Shown here: piece by piece, positions 44,751-57,159 of the stretch
How positions within the stretch are numbered: position 1 is the first letter of the stretch
Layout: the number at the start of each line of letters is the position of its first letter
Origin: Zoroaster sp. YZ-2022
Lineage: Eukaryota > Echinodermata > Asteroidea > Forcipulatida > Zoroasteridae
Direction of reading: 5' to 3'
Assembly: GCA_029582265.1 (NCBI GenBank)
Contig: CM055823.1
Coordinates: 8,168,020-8,232,019 of the forward strand
DNA length: 64,000 bases
The notes under the pieces: generated by a model
The model's database searches: none
Told to the model about the DNA's origin: nothing
The model's input: the letters and a program-made list of their open reading frames with translations, nothing else
Made by a program: the position numbers and the translations under genes

Positions 44751-46188
44751 GGGTAGAATGTCGTATCCAATCGCCCCTTTTCAAGTTTTTTATTATTTAA
44801 AAAACAATGTTTTTGCAACCACATAACTAGTTAAATTATTCTAGCGATTATTTGGGGGTACAGAAAGCAAAAACTATCTTTAAAATCCACTTTTATTAGG
44901 ATGGTTTCAGGCTTTATTTCCGTTATAAAAAATCCCGAAGCAGGTCGTTTCGTACCCAAGTCGTTTCGTACCCAACCTCTGCTAAACCAACCCGTTCTAC
45001 TCTCCTGAGTGATATCAATATCTTTCAAAAAAAGATTGAGATTTGCATAACCAATGCTTAACAATACTTCCAAAAACCCACTGGCAAACCTAGCCAAACT
45101 CATTCAAAAGGTAAACCGAAAGGTAAACAATAACATGGAAGTACCACTGGTTTTCTCAACCACATATAATCCGTTCGTTAACCACAACGATGTGAATCAA
45201 GCAATAAACAAACACTGGCCGCTGATACAACAAAACCAACAACCCTCGGAAATATTTCCGAAACAACCCTTTGTTGCATTCAGAAAGGCCTAAATGTTTT
45301 ACTTTCCTTATTAGAGGAACGAATCACATAAAAACAACGAACTCTCTCACTCAAACAAAACAAAACGGACACATTACAATTGTTTGGAAAGAACATCAAT
45401 TCAATGTCTTATCTAAAAATAAGACAGGAGACCACCAGGCTCATTAATTTGAACCATTACATGCAACTGATGATTGCCGAGTAAGGCATGAAAGCTTAGC
45501 TATTGCTACTAAAGGATCTGAAAAAATATCCTGTCTCTTCTACACATTTCCCCAATTTGACCAATCGGTCATTATTGGTACGTTCATACAAAAAAGCCTA
45601 CTATTCCCACAAAACTCATTGTCAAATGGACAAATTTTGGAAATAGTCAAATACGGATTCACTGTATTGACAAATACATCTTGGAAAACAAAAACAAAAA
45701 GTCAACAAAGATGTGGTGTCACTGAATGGGTTTGCACCATCATTATTTACTACTACGAAAATAATTATTCAGTAAATCCAAAATAATCAAGACTTGAAAA
45801 TTATAGAAAAGGGAAGACAGATTGACAGTCACATTGTTGTTCAATATAAAAGGACTTGGAACCCTTTGTTACTGTGCTATGAAGCCTGGGTACGAAACGA
45901 CCGACATTCAAAAATCCTTCCCTGCAAAAAATCGAAGAATCCTAGTATAGTTGCCATTGCGCACATCCAATGACCGTGTTGGTCAGTAATTGGGGAGTTG
46001 ATAAGATCAGACTGACATGTATGAGGAAGTTGTATACCAAAAATGCAAAAATTTTCATGAAATAAATATCCTGGAATAATTTGAAGTATATGTCCATCAT
46101 CATTAATATGTTCTCCACCTTACTGGGTAGGTAAGATTACTTTATTGGTTATATTGAATGAGAAAAAGTGGCGGTCGGATACATTGTA
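44751..46188. mobile_element. Composite element with GTAGAATGTCGTATCC ends
   Basis: Left end 'gggtagaatgtcgtatccaa' (44751) and inverted right end 'gtggcggtcggatacattgt' (about 46165). Inside each end are subterminal blocks, and further in are 'gtcgtttcgtaccca' twice on the left (44946-44980) and once inverted on the right (45886-45903). These bracket a fragment of reverse-transcriptase-type coding sequence. Confidence 0.55.
45057..45293 (+). pseudogene. Penelope-like retroelement fragment
   Basis: The 79-codon open stretch contains PLVFSTTYNPFVNHNDVNQA, INKHWPLIQ and FPKQPFVAFRKA. The order 'TYNP...I.KHWPLI......F...P.VAFR' is the segment that follows the polymerase core in Penelope-like elements, where NLRD.LVR is normally next. 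Here a stop follows FRKA and the rest is broken. No catalytic YxDD block or GIY-YIG endonuclease is in the vicinity. A LINE-type relative is the alternative. The fragment lies inside the composite element at 44751-46188. Confidence 0.5.
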
Positions 46189-46778
46189 CCCCTTTTTATT
46201 TCAAACAAAATAAAAAAGTTAAACTTTAACAATTTGTTCATGTGACCGGCTCCACAAAAATGGGTATTATGGGACAAAATTAAAAAATACATAGCTGAAT
46301 TGGTTACATAAGCTTTAATTTGGTGTAGGCTTGAACCCTGTGGCATTTTGGAGATATACTGATTTTTGCATATTCATATTGTACAAATTAATGGAAGTGC
46401 CTTCTGAGATCAGTGGCGTAGCTAGTCGCCATATTCAGATGTTTCTGTTTTGCTTCTTCACCTAAGTTAAATAAATTTTGATAATTTACCAACAAAAACA
46501 GGAGGGAAGCAAAATCTCCGAAAATATCATTTCCAATCCTTTCAAAGGAAAATCTGATATTTTTCATATTTGAATAGACAAGTGCAGTTGTATTTAACAT
46601 TCTACTTATCAGGTTTAGCAACTTAAAGGGAAGGTATGACATGGGTATTTTAATGCCAGTAAAGCTGCTTCTACAAGTATACTTTCTCTCTTTGAAGAAA
46701 CCAGTCTGGAGTCGAGACTTTTCGCAAATAGTTGATGTTTGACAACATTTTGAAATTTGTCTGCAATCGACCCAAACC

Positions 46779-47128
46779 TTAACCCTCCTATAGGTTTAAC
46801 AATCAAAGACATTCAAAATTTCCATGTACCTCCCAACCCATTGACTTTGTGCACTCAAATAAATGCAAGGACATGTGGGTATGGTACATGTAGGAGGTCA
46901 AACCAAAACCACTCAACTGTATATGCAGTACGTACACAGCTCTGTGTGACTCTGCATATAACTTATGTAGGACATACACAGGTGTGGTTGACTGCCACTA
47001 ACTCCAGCACTCATAGAGAAAAATACACATGTGTGAACAATTGGCAATGCAACAAAAAATACTCAAGTGACTGTCTGTGGGTGCAGTGCTTACTGGGCCA
47101 AATTTCAGCCTGGGCATAGGAGGGTTAA
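46779..47128. mobile_element. 350-bp TTAA-flanked MITE, inverted copy
   Basis: Starts TTAACCCTCCTATAGG and ends GCATAGGAGGGTTAA. It is the reverse complement of the copy at 13676-14045 with small indels. TTAA is intact at both borders. Confidence 0.85.
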
Positions 47129-48695
47129 TATGATTAAGCAATGCAGTGTTGGCCACTGTTCTGAACTATGTGTAAAAAACATAGGCGCTTCATGGCTATG
47201 ATTAATATGAAAGCAAACAAATCTGAAAGCATTTTTAATGTTCTTGTTAATGAACACATTGATATGAGTTGAACAGTTATTTGAAATCCCAGATTCCAGG
47301 AATAATGTCTTACCTACGAGTATAACAAAGACGGAAGTTAGTTTGAAGGGATTCCAAAAATCATGTATTCCCCTGCAAAAGTTTGTTTTGTATAATTGAA
47401 ACGGCTTTAAATGACACTAATGTTTACATGGCTTAGTTGTTGGAACCTACATGTAGTATAGATTTTTATTAAACCTTTTTAAACTTCTTGATAACCTCTG
47501 TCAAATGCCCATTAGGTAGATCTATGTTAATAGTTATGTTGCTATTTTTCAAGGGAAAAATCTCAAAACATTTGTAGAAATCTGCACGTTTCATTGTATT
47601 TAAGAGTACACTATTGGGGAATATGAAAATGGATTGTATGCAGCAATGGCACAGGAGGGTGCTGACTTCTGTGGTCACTAACCGTGAGAGTGAGTGTTGA
47701 AATAAATGTGCAACTTTATCTTTGTACAGATTGTTGAGAGAAATGACTACAATGCAATTTGCTGCCCTGCAATCAAGGCCTAGAGTTCAATGAGGGGAAA
47801 AAAGTAAGTTTTCTCGTTAAAAACTTGGCCCATATTTTGAGCATAAATACCTGCAAATCAGTAAAATCCATTTTAATAACTTTGTTATAATCCTGAATGA
47901 ATTGTTTAGAAATCAATCTGTACATGTCTGTTTTAAAAGGTATTTTGTTTTTAGAAGATCTTTTAAATGGCAGGTGTAGTCATCACTAGCAGACACTTTG
48001 CTATTTGCCACACAGATAAGAATAATTTCTTTATACATTTATTTCCTGTTGGCATTCCCAAAATTCTGTTTTGACTTCATATTTATGTAGCAATTTAAGT
48101 CCAGGTTGTCTATGAAGACGAAACATTAACATGCATGATGGTTGTTCCTCAAATACTTTTCGTCTTAAATTACACCTTGTTATAATCTAACAAGCATTAA
48201 CTGATGAGATCTAGAATTCGGCAAATAACTTTTTCCTAAATTCAAAAATCTTAAACATTCCAGAACTTGACCATTAATTTTAGAGACTAAACAATTGTAC
48301 CTCCCTCTTGATAAACTGTCTTAAATTTCATCACAGACTCAAACGATATGTACAAATTACTACAAAAGTTGTTTGGACACCATTGCACACAATTCCTTTG
48401 AACACCAAAGTTATTCAAAAATTATCTTTTTAAATGAGTTTTCATTTTTTTTTTTTTCCTGTAGGGATGCTTGCCACCTCCAAGATGAGTCATTTCCTGC
48501 TGTAACCAACTGATGACCCAGTCTTAATTATGTTTGCTTCATCTTGGGATACCTACTGCTTAACAACACACATGACCAACGATGAAGGGATCCACGAACT
48601 GCCTAAACAAGCTTGATCCATTCTAATGTGTTTTGCGAATTCAAACTTGTCAATGCTATCAGCTACTTTTTAATTTTATACAGAATAACAAAAAA
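47129..48695. other. Gene-free stretch
   Basis: No gene, array or element end recognised. Contains several T-runs and the acceptor-like 'tttttcctgtag' at about 48455. Confidence 0.4.
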
Positions 48696-48835
48696 ATATC
48701 CACCTTTGTGTGGAAAGAGAACTCTTTCCTAAATTCAAACAGAAAATTAACTTAAAAATATCAGTAATGTAGAATTACCAATGCTATGTCTTTCTCTTGT
48801 GTTTTCTGAACAGAAAGTAACCAGTGCTACACAAT

Positions 48836-49761
48836 GGGCCGGATAAATAAAAGTTAGCAATTGCTTATCTAGTAAAAGCTCAAGCAATAGCAATTGCTTA
48901 AAAATGTATAAATAACCTTCTTCTTTGACTAGCACCTGTTGCTTGGGTGGGTTAGCAATTGCTTATGGGTATAACAATGATGGGAGGTCAGTTCCGATTA
49001 GCCTAGTGGTTGTATATGAGGCATGTGTTAGCAACATGGATGCTGCCGAAGAATTGGGGAGTGGTACAAATAGTGAGCAATCTTTGAACGAACTGTTCGT
49101 TAGTATAATCAAAGAGTACCCTGTTCTAATCGAGAAAAGTCAGTTGCCGGGGGTAAAAGACATGAAGGCACTTAAAAAAGCACAAATGTCAATTGCTACC
49201 AACACAGGTAAAGCCATGGATGAGAAGCAAATTTTGAAAAAGATAGCAAACATGAAAAGTCAAGTGAAGAAGAAAACAGATGGAATGCAAACAGGAAAAT
49301 TGTTTTGGTTCCATGGGAACAAGATCTGTACAACATCTTCAAAGGGGATGAAAACCCGACTATTACGAAGATGCCATGCGCCATTTCTGCTGGTTTCAAA
49401 CCAAGTACTTCGACTGCTGCTAGCCACTCCAAATTGAACCGAAATAATTTCCGGTATCTGGTAGGATTGACTTCATCACGATTTATTCTTTCATTGTACA
49501 CCTTTTCATGTTCCCTTACATGCATAAACTCGGCCATGATGGCAGGAGTAATGCAACATGCAAGTGTTAGCAAATGCGTAAGCTCCTCATTTAGTATCTT
49601 GTAAAAATATTAGCAAGTGCTACAAGTCATTAGCAAAAGGTCTGGTTTATTTATATGCTTCCAAGCAAGTGCTAATCTCTCTAGTAATTGCTCACTTTTA
49701 TTAATGAAGATTTAAGAAAATGACTAGTAAAAGCAATTGCTACTTTTTATTTATCCGGCCC
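48836..49761. mobile_element. PIF/Harbinger-type element, 926 bp
   Basis: The terminal inverted repeat begins GGGCCGGATAAATAAAA, flanked by a 3-bp duplication AAT (48833-48835 and 49762-49764). The subterminal zones repeat the palindrome AGCAATTGCT and near matches at least six times, which looks like transposase-binding sites. It carries a broken DNA-binding-protein ORF but no nuclease. Confidence 0.8.
49038..49604 (+). pseudogene. Frameshifted Harbinger-associated DNA-binding protein
   Basis: From ATG 49038 an acidic start (MDAAEELGSGTNSEQSLNEL) leads to a helical, Lys-rich region (IIKEYPVLIEKSQLPGVKD, KQILKKIANMKSQVKKKTD) resembling the Myb/SANT- or MADF-like accessory proteins of Harbinger transposons. 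Around 49290 the frame shifts by one. The continuation VPWEQDLYNIFKGDENPTIT (from about 49305) is in another frame and reads like the conserved end of the same domain. It is truncated well before any nuclear-export or nuclease region. It lies within the TIR element 48836-49761. Confidence 0.55.
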
Positions 49762-50820
49762 AATATATTTTACTCTTATACATGTATTTGTGATATTGCT
49801 GAATGTCAAAGATTTTTAAAACTGGACATCTTATTTTACTTAGGAAATGTTATACCAATTTTTTTTTTAAACATTTACTTGGTGAAATTTAAGAAAGAGA
49901 ACTCTTTCCTGAATTCAAATTATTTGACTTGGGAAATGTTAATTATAGAGAATTACCGATGCTTTCTTTATCTTATTTTACAGTATGATTGATGTTTCCG
50001 ACAATGTTGTACCAATTTGTACTTTTTAAACATTTACTCTCTTAAAGAAAGACAACTCTCTGCTAAATTCAAACAGAAAATTATTTCACTTAAAATGTGA
50101 GTAATGTTAATTATAGAGAATTACCGATGCTATGCTTTCTCTATTTTACAGAATGATTGCTGTTAATGTTGGACATTTACAGCTTTGTGTGGAATTTAAG
50201 AAAGAGAACTCTTTCCTAAATTGAAACAGAAAATTATTTCACTTAAAATGTCAGTAATGTAGAATTACCAATGCTATGCCTTATGTCAGAGAAAGTAAGT
50301 AGTGCTATACATGCGTGTAATATGAAATGTTACATAGAGAATTACCAATGCTTTTTCTATCTTGTTAAAAAGTATTTTACATTATGATTGGTACGTTACC
50401 GACATGTTTGTGTGGAATTTAAGAAAGAGAACTCTTTCCTAATTTCAAACAGAAAATTATTTCACTTAAAATGTTTTCTGAACAGAAAGTAAACAGTACA
50501 TGTACGAAATGTTGATTAGAGAATTACCAATGCTTTCTCTCTTATTTTACAGAATGATTGCCGTTTCCGATAATGTTGGAATAATTTGTAATTTCACTTG
50601 GTGAAATTTAAGAAAGAACTCTTTCCTAAATTCAAATTATTTGACTTTGGTAATTAGAGAATTACCAATGCTATGCTTTTTATATCTTGTTAAAAGTATT
50701 ATTTTACAGTATAATTGTTATGTTTTTGCTAATTTGTTGTTAAAAATTGTACATTTTAAACATTATTTACTTGGTATGTTAACCCTCATTATATCTTGTA
50801 TTTCTATTCCAGGTACGTAA

Positions 50821-50866
50821 CCCTCTCTTGAAAAAACATGCTCACGCATGTTTTTTCAAGGGAGGG
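50821..50866. repeat. 21-bp stem hairpin
   Basis: CCCTCTCTTGAAAAAACATG (50821-50840) pairs with CATGTTTTTTCAAGGGAGGG (50847-50866) with one mismatch. Adding the inner C-G pair leaves a 4-nt loop 'tcac'. It sits right after the degenerate array. Confidence 0.85.
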
Positions 50867-51059
50867 TAGAATTAAGTGGGTGCAGAAGAGCACGATCTGG
50901 GCTATCTGTTTGTAAACAATGTAGTTTAACCATTCTGTACAAAATCCCATAGGCTTTTTGAACTGTTTTCTCCAAAATGTGTACAAAATCCCCATTGCTT
51001 TTATTTGCTGTACTGAGTCTTGAAGACAGAATAAAAGATTTCTTTATACAATAGAAGTT

Positions 51060-51740
51060 GCTTTGTTACTGTTACTTTTATTCAAGTATTGTCTCATATA
51101 TAAAAGTACATTACAGTTAATATAATAGATAAGTAAAGAACATTGTACATTAGAGATAAAACTACTTAAGAACTGCAGGAGCAAATTAGTTAAAATACAT
51201 TGTTTACAAACAGATAGAATAAAAAGCTAAGATTGCTGAAATTACATGTAATACAAAGTTAAACTACATTAGAGATAAAAATGCAGACAAAATAGTTAAA
51301 ATACATGTGTAATAAAGATGGAAGATTGTCATTGCTGATCAACTCCAGGAACATTGTTTACAAACAGAATAAAAATGTAAGATTGCTGAAACTACTGTAA
51401 ATAAAGTTAAAATACATGTGTAATACATGTGTAATAGAGATAGAATAAAATGTTTTGAACATGAATTATATACAGTTAAATTTTCAATACAAATTTCTGT
51501 TAGTGGCCTACATGATTTAGCAGGATTTCTAATCAAAAACACTTCATTAGAATTTGGTTGTGTAATAGGGATAGAACATTGCTGAACAACTCTAGGAACA
51601 AATAGAAATGGTCATCACTGCTGGGACATTGTTTACAAACAGCTTAAACTACTGCAAGATGATCAGTTTTTAACATTAAATTATTGCATTTTCAAGACTA
51701 GCAGGATTTTTATCAAAAACATGTCATTAGAATTTGACTT
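51060..51740. repeat. Degenerate AT-rich tandem repeats
   Basis: 'cattgtttacaaacagaata', 'taagattgctgaaact', 'gttaaaatacatgtgtaat' and 'cattagaatttgactttt' recur three to four times in changing order. No coding signal. Confidence 0.6.
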
Positions 51741-53805
51741 TTAGAAACTACTGTAAGATGATGAGTTTTGTATTAGGTTTTTTTTTCTCAAAATTTGAGA
51801 ATACAACTAGAAATCAATATAAAAACTACTTGTTGCTTACCAACCAAAATGACAAATTAGTGTTTTACATTTCAAACCTAACAAAAAATAGAAAAATCCT
51901 ACAACATACCATACTTTTTTGTTTAGTTACACACCATTTGAAGGAAATGAATTGTATTACTGCACCATTGCAAACTTTTCATATTGAATTTTGCTACCGT
52001 CCTGGTAAGGTTAATCTAAAGCAGGGGTACCATTGCGAGCCCCTTTACAAAAAAAGAAGGAATCTTCAATTTTTTTGATTCACTGCACTATCAATGACAT
52101 AGTCTCATGGACATTTGAAGGAATATTGCATCAAAGTTCCAATAATTTGAATGCACATTATATGATTGTGCTTGCTAATTGTGCACTTACAAAAACTGCA
52201 ATCTACGTACAGGTAATCTATCTTTCAATAAATTATTCATGAAACTTACCCGCATCAAAGACTTTCAAAGGAAGACCATGCCAACTCTTGCTTTTTGCAT
52301 TTCCTTGAGACGCACATGAGATGGGTTCAAGTCTATTGTTCATTGCATTCACATGCTGTATTCTCCTTACAATTCCAAGAAGACTGCACAGCAATATGCT
52401 TGTATTTTCCAAGAGAAGATGAGGTTTAGTCTGTTGTAGGGCAATCATACATGTACGTCTCCAGATTATCTTGGGATCAGGAACTCTGTTGATCTGCACT
52501 TCATCATACGCCAACACTTGCTACGTGTATGCATTTCCTGAAGAAGCACATGAGATGGATTTAAGTCTTTTGTCTGTTGCATTCACAAATATTCTCCTTA
52601 AGATTCCAAGAATAGAGGTGGTTTAATCTCCTTCAGGTTGTAGGGCATCATCCGTCTCACGCTTATCTTGTAAAGCAGGATTGATGATCAATAGCAAATC
52701 CACACTACATGTACGTTCAATAAGAAAAAAACAAAGTAAATATACACGACATAATATTTTCCACACACAGGCGTCGCCATCACAACCACAAATGTTAAAA
52801 ATGTGGGGGGGGGGTGGAATCCCCATCATCTATAACATCAAAGAAGATTTAAAGGTAAATAATTGGGCACTTGTCACTTCACTGGATGAAATGTTGGTCT
52901 GCATGAAATATTATACAATGTGCCTTCATTAATGAATCTACACAGAAACCAATCTGTGAAGACTCTCAAAGCAAGACCATGCCAACTATGGCTCTTTTTT
53001 TTTTACAGGGGATTTGGGAATATATATTTTTATCATAACAATAGGCGAGAGAGGACAATGTTTTTATAACAATTCAGGCAGAATCATAATCTAAAAATAG
53101 TTTTGCCCCAGGTGCTATTATTCTGAAGAAAAAGTGAAATTATTTCCCTAGTCCTAAAAAATGAAGTCAATTGACAAGTGTTGTGAAAATATCAAGATTG
53201 AAAAATTATATTTTCTTCTAAATATTTATCCAACTAAATGTAAGTCAGCACATTGAACATTTGATATTCATTCGCAGACTAAAAGTTTATTTCGGTTGAG
53301 TCCTCGTTTTTAGCAAGCATATCTACATAAAATACACTGTATACAACAGTAACTCATTTTCAGAAGTTTTTTCAGGAATGAATGCTTCAGTGAAAGAGGG
53401 AACATTACACATTTGAACAACACACATGTGTATATTTGAAAATGACTGTTAAGATTGATTAGATGAAACATGATCACATAGGGGTGTACGTGTATTAACA
53501 GCCAGTAAAATACCTATAAACCAGCAAGTATGCGCATTGACCACTGTCAGCTGTTATTACCTGCAAGCATGGGACTGAACCAATCAGTGTAGAAATTTGT
53601 ATAAAAAAGTGTCACACAAACGACAGGCTGTTAGTAAAATTTCATTCCATCTCAAATATTCACAAGTATAGATTGTTTCCTTTAACTCTCTTAATCTGTC
53701 CATTTCATGGGATTTCCCCAAGGCAGTGTGTTACATGTACAGGTAGGTCCCTCAAATATTAATCATATGAATTTGTATCAAAAAGGGCTCGTTTCAAAAG
53801 TACAT
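51741..53805. other. Gene-free stretch with a diverged direct repeat
   Basis: 52253-52400 and 52500-52620 share 'gcacatgagatgg', 'ttgcattcaca', 'ttctcctta' and 'gattccaaga', and 'gcaagaccatgccaact' recurs at about 52971. A G-run is at 52804-52814. It may be a decayed gene or repeat. Not recognised. Confidence 0.4.
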
Positions 53806-53809
53806 GTGT

Positions 53810-56800
53810 GGTTAATTCCGGCGTGACAGACTGGACAGATTTACACTACCTATTTTTTTTTTCAAAGGCCTGCCAAAAACAATCTGTAAGGTGTAACCTA
53901 AGTTATCTATAAAGTCAAAGTAAGCACTCTTATATTTCAAATTAAAAAAACAATACATGAAACTAGAGGATTCAGTGGCTGTATAGTGACAAATTAAAAT
54001 CAGCATGACAGACGGGACGGAAATTACACTCAATTTTTTGAAAACGACTTTCTTTTTAAAGTTAACCCTCCTACTATTGATGCACTTTAGTGGCAAGTAG
54101 CTATAGAGGTCAAGAGGTTTTGACTATTGACCCAAATGTGCACACAGGGGCATTTTGACTGGTTTTGACTGTCATTTTGACCACCCTGAACAATACCAGA
54201 CAGTGCTTTTACCAGTCAAAAACGGTCGACTCATTTTGACCTGTAAATGTACTTACTAAGGTTTGACAGTGTTTGACTAGATATACCTTAGGAAGTATTT
54301 CAACATTTTGACTGATTTTGACCCTTGTAGTAGTAGGAGGAGGGTTAATCACTTTTATACAAATAATCAGTAAACATTACGACTTAGTTATTTTCAAAAC
54401 ATGGAACTGTAAACACCAGGCTCATTAAAGTTGTGACAGACGGGACATTTTTGCATGCTCAATAAAGCATCATTTAAACTAGTCCTACAATGATCAAATG
54501 TCATTTGTGGATTTTATTTTTAATCAACAACAACTAATACTCCAAATTAATAATAAAGTTACTGTCACAGGGAATGATTTCATTCAAAATCTTTGCATCT
54601 AGCAAAACTGCGATGCAAAAAATGAATTTGCACAGCAAAATAATTTTTTGTATAGCATTCTGTGAATTTTGTGTAGCAAATTTAAATTGCTTAAAATTAC
54701 AGTATGTAGTGTGCATAGGTAAAGGTGTTGTTTTTCAAGGCTTTACTGTCGTTTGGTTCAGAATATGAATGTCCAAATTTTACCAGAAATAATAATCTTT
54801 AGTGTCCAAAAATTGAGCCACAGGTGGTAACAAAAATTCACGTGTTTCTTTCTTCTAGGCCAATTTCTTCATTATATTCGCCAAATTGAAGTCATTCAAG
54901 AAAGTTAGTCCTCCGTCTATTTTCTTTTTTGTTTACATTATTATATCGATCACAAAAACAAATTACCGACTGCGACATGTTCGGGTGCTTTTCAAATGAA
55001 TTTTGCCGAGTGTAATGTTACTTTGTGGTATGATCAAGCTTGATTTTGATTATTAAAAAATTTTCAGGAAAATGAAGTTAGTAATGTTTCTTGAGTTCCT
55101 TTGAATACGGCCGTAGTGATCGTATGAAAGCACATGTGTAAACTGAACACGGTACTATTGTGTATATATAGGAGGTGGCTCAATTGCTCAATGTTCAACC
55201 CCCAAACTCAGGAGAGGTAAAAATAAACACGTGAGAAGCTAAAAAAAAAAAAAAAAAAGGGCGGTTGTTGCGTGTTTTCCATTTCGGAAATTTCACAGAA
55301 AAATATTGCATGCACATAGAATTTTAGGCATTGCAGAAAAAATCCTTACGGATTGATGGGAAATAAAGTTACATACGTGTACGGATGTGCATATAGGTAA
55401 CCAGTACACGTGTTCACTGTTGCATCAACACCGTCGCGTCGTGAAGTTAACATTGACCACGGACATTGCACGGACGTACCCCGGGTGTGGTCTGGACACA
55501 CGGAAACAAACGGGACGGATCCCTTGATTTTTTGGTCGGAAATATACATGCAAATGTTATTTCGGGAAAGGTTTGTGAATATGATTTCAAAAATGTTTAT
55601 TACTAAACCACAATAGTGAAAAAATCTGTCGCAATTTGTATCGCAAAATCTGCGATGTATTGTTTGAAATTCCATCGCAGATTGTCCAAATTACGTCGAA
55701 TTTTGCGATGCAATACAGGGGAAATCGTTCACTATGTCACCAACAATTAATTACAGAATACCCCCTTTAAGAGACAGTAAATTGGAGCACATTCATTCAC
55801 TGACATTTTGTTTTGTGTGTTTCATTGGTCAACTAATTAATCAACATTTCACTTCAATATTTTTTAATATCTTATTATTTTGGCACTAACAAGTATGTGC
55901 AAAAAGATATCAATAAATATTATGCACGAGATTCAGCTTTACAATCCAAGTGAAAGTGAAACATTTACAATTTTGGCACTTTCGCATTAAAAACAATTCT
56001 TTTTTCCTGTTTCTTCTTTTGAACAACTGTAACTTGGGTAAACTGTTATGTACGGTTTTCTCTTTCTAACCTACTACAGATTCACCATACTTCAAACTTC
56101 AAACCATGTACTGTAGAAGTTTGAGTCCCTCTACTCTCATGAGTAGATACATGTACATGTATCTCTCACAGTTGATTGGCTGTGCAGTACTTTATGCAAA
56201 TTCAGTATGTGCATACAATATATGTGCATGCACACTTAATGGGTATTTTTTATAAATAATACTTACATGTAGTTTACGTTTTTTATTGACAAATTTATCA
56301 ATAAATATTATTTTAAAGAAGGACATGTAGTATTAAAGTGTAAAACAGTCTATGTTTACCTTTTTTCAAGCCTACAGATAAAAAAAATGTGACAGACGGG
56401 ACAAAATAACAAAGTCTGAGTAAATTGTGACAGACGGGACAGATTTTGAGATGGAATATCAGATCAACTAAACATCGAAAGCTATTTCTATTTTACTTTC
56501 TAGGTGTGGTCACCTTGATAGAAGATAGGAATTCAACTTTGAACCAAAAATATCTTTTCATGTAAAAAATAAACAACTTTTTAATGTGTTTTGTGATAGA
56601 CGGGACATTGCAACGTGATTATTTAAAAATCTTCAAGACTGTCATATTTCATCTTTTGGGTTAAACATCTGTAGGGGTGGATAGGGAAGGTATCTGACTT
56701 CATAGTCAACCAATAATAATTATCTTTGAAGCATAACTGAGGGGAACTCAAATTTCCATTACAAAACAGCAGAAAATGCCACTTGCGTTTCCCCAAACTT

Positions 56801-56934
56801 CAAGCAGTAGAAGGAAAGCATCAACTGTTTGTGAAAGCTTGGTTAGTCTACTTTTCAAGAAAAAATGATTTACAAACTTGTAGAAAATGTCCTTTGAAAA
56901 TTATTGGGTGTGGAACTCTTATCCGGAATTAACC
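53810..56934. mobile_element. 3.1-kb region with GGTTAATTCCGG inverted ends and iterated GTGACAGACGGGACA
   Basis: GGTTAATTCCGG at 53810-53821 is matched by CCGGAATTAACC at 56923-56934. The 15-mer GTGACAGACGGGACA or a 1-2-base variant occurs at 53823, 54004, 54433, 56389, 56427 and 56593, always in plus orientation: three near each end and none in the ~1.9-kb middle. A TTAA MITE (54062-54348) has inserted between the first sites. The middle has an A-run (55237-55258) and no convincing ORF. Confidence 0.55.
54062..54348. mobile_element. 287-bp TTAA-flanked MITE (TTAACCCTCCTACTA family), copy 2
   Basis: Same family and orientation as 14270-14583, with TTAACCCTCCTACTATTG at the left and GGAGGAGGGTTAA at the right. 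Both TTAA borders are present. Confidence 0.85.
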
Positions 56935-57159
56935 GTATGTATTTAATTACTTATTATCTTTGAAACCACCATCAACTCGAGAACACTTCAGTTTTAAAAG
57001 AAATATCAAATGATTTGTGTTTTAGCAAATTTACTTTGCATGTCATTGAATACCAAGCGAGTACAAACGAATAGATATATATATAGAAAAATCATTGATA
57101 TCACGGAATCACTATTTTTAAAAACATTTTGAGATTCTAAATCTCAGGAAAAAAATTGT

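Larger units (their letters stand above)
48700..50795. repeat. Degenerate tandem array, six to seven ~150-190-bp units
   Basis: The units share 'aagaaagagaactctttcct', 'cagaaaattatttcacttaa', 'gagaattaccaatgctatgc' and 'tattttacagaatgattg'. Order is kept while lengths vary. A Harbinger-type element (48836-49761) interrupts the first unit. Most units carry an acceptor-like 'ttattttacag' in plus orientation. Confidence 0.8.
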
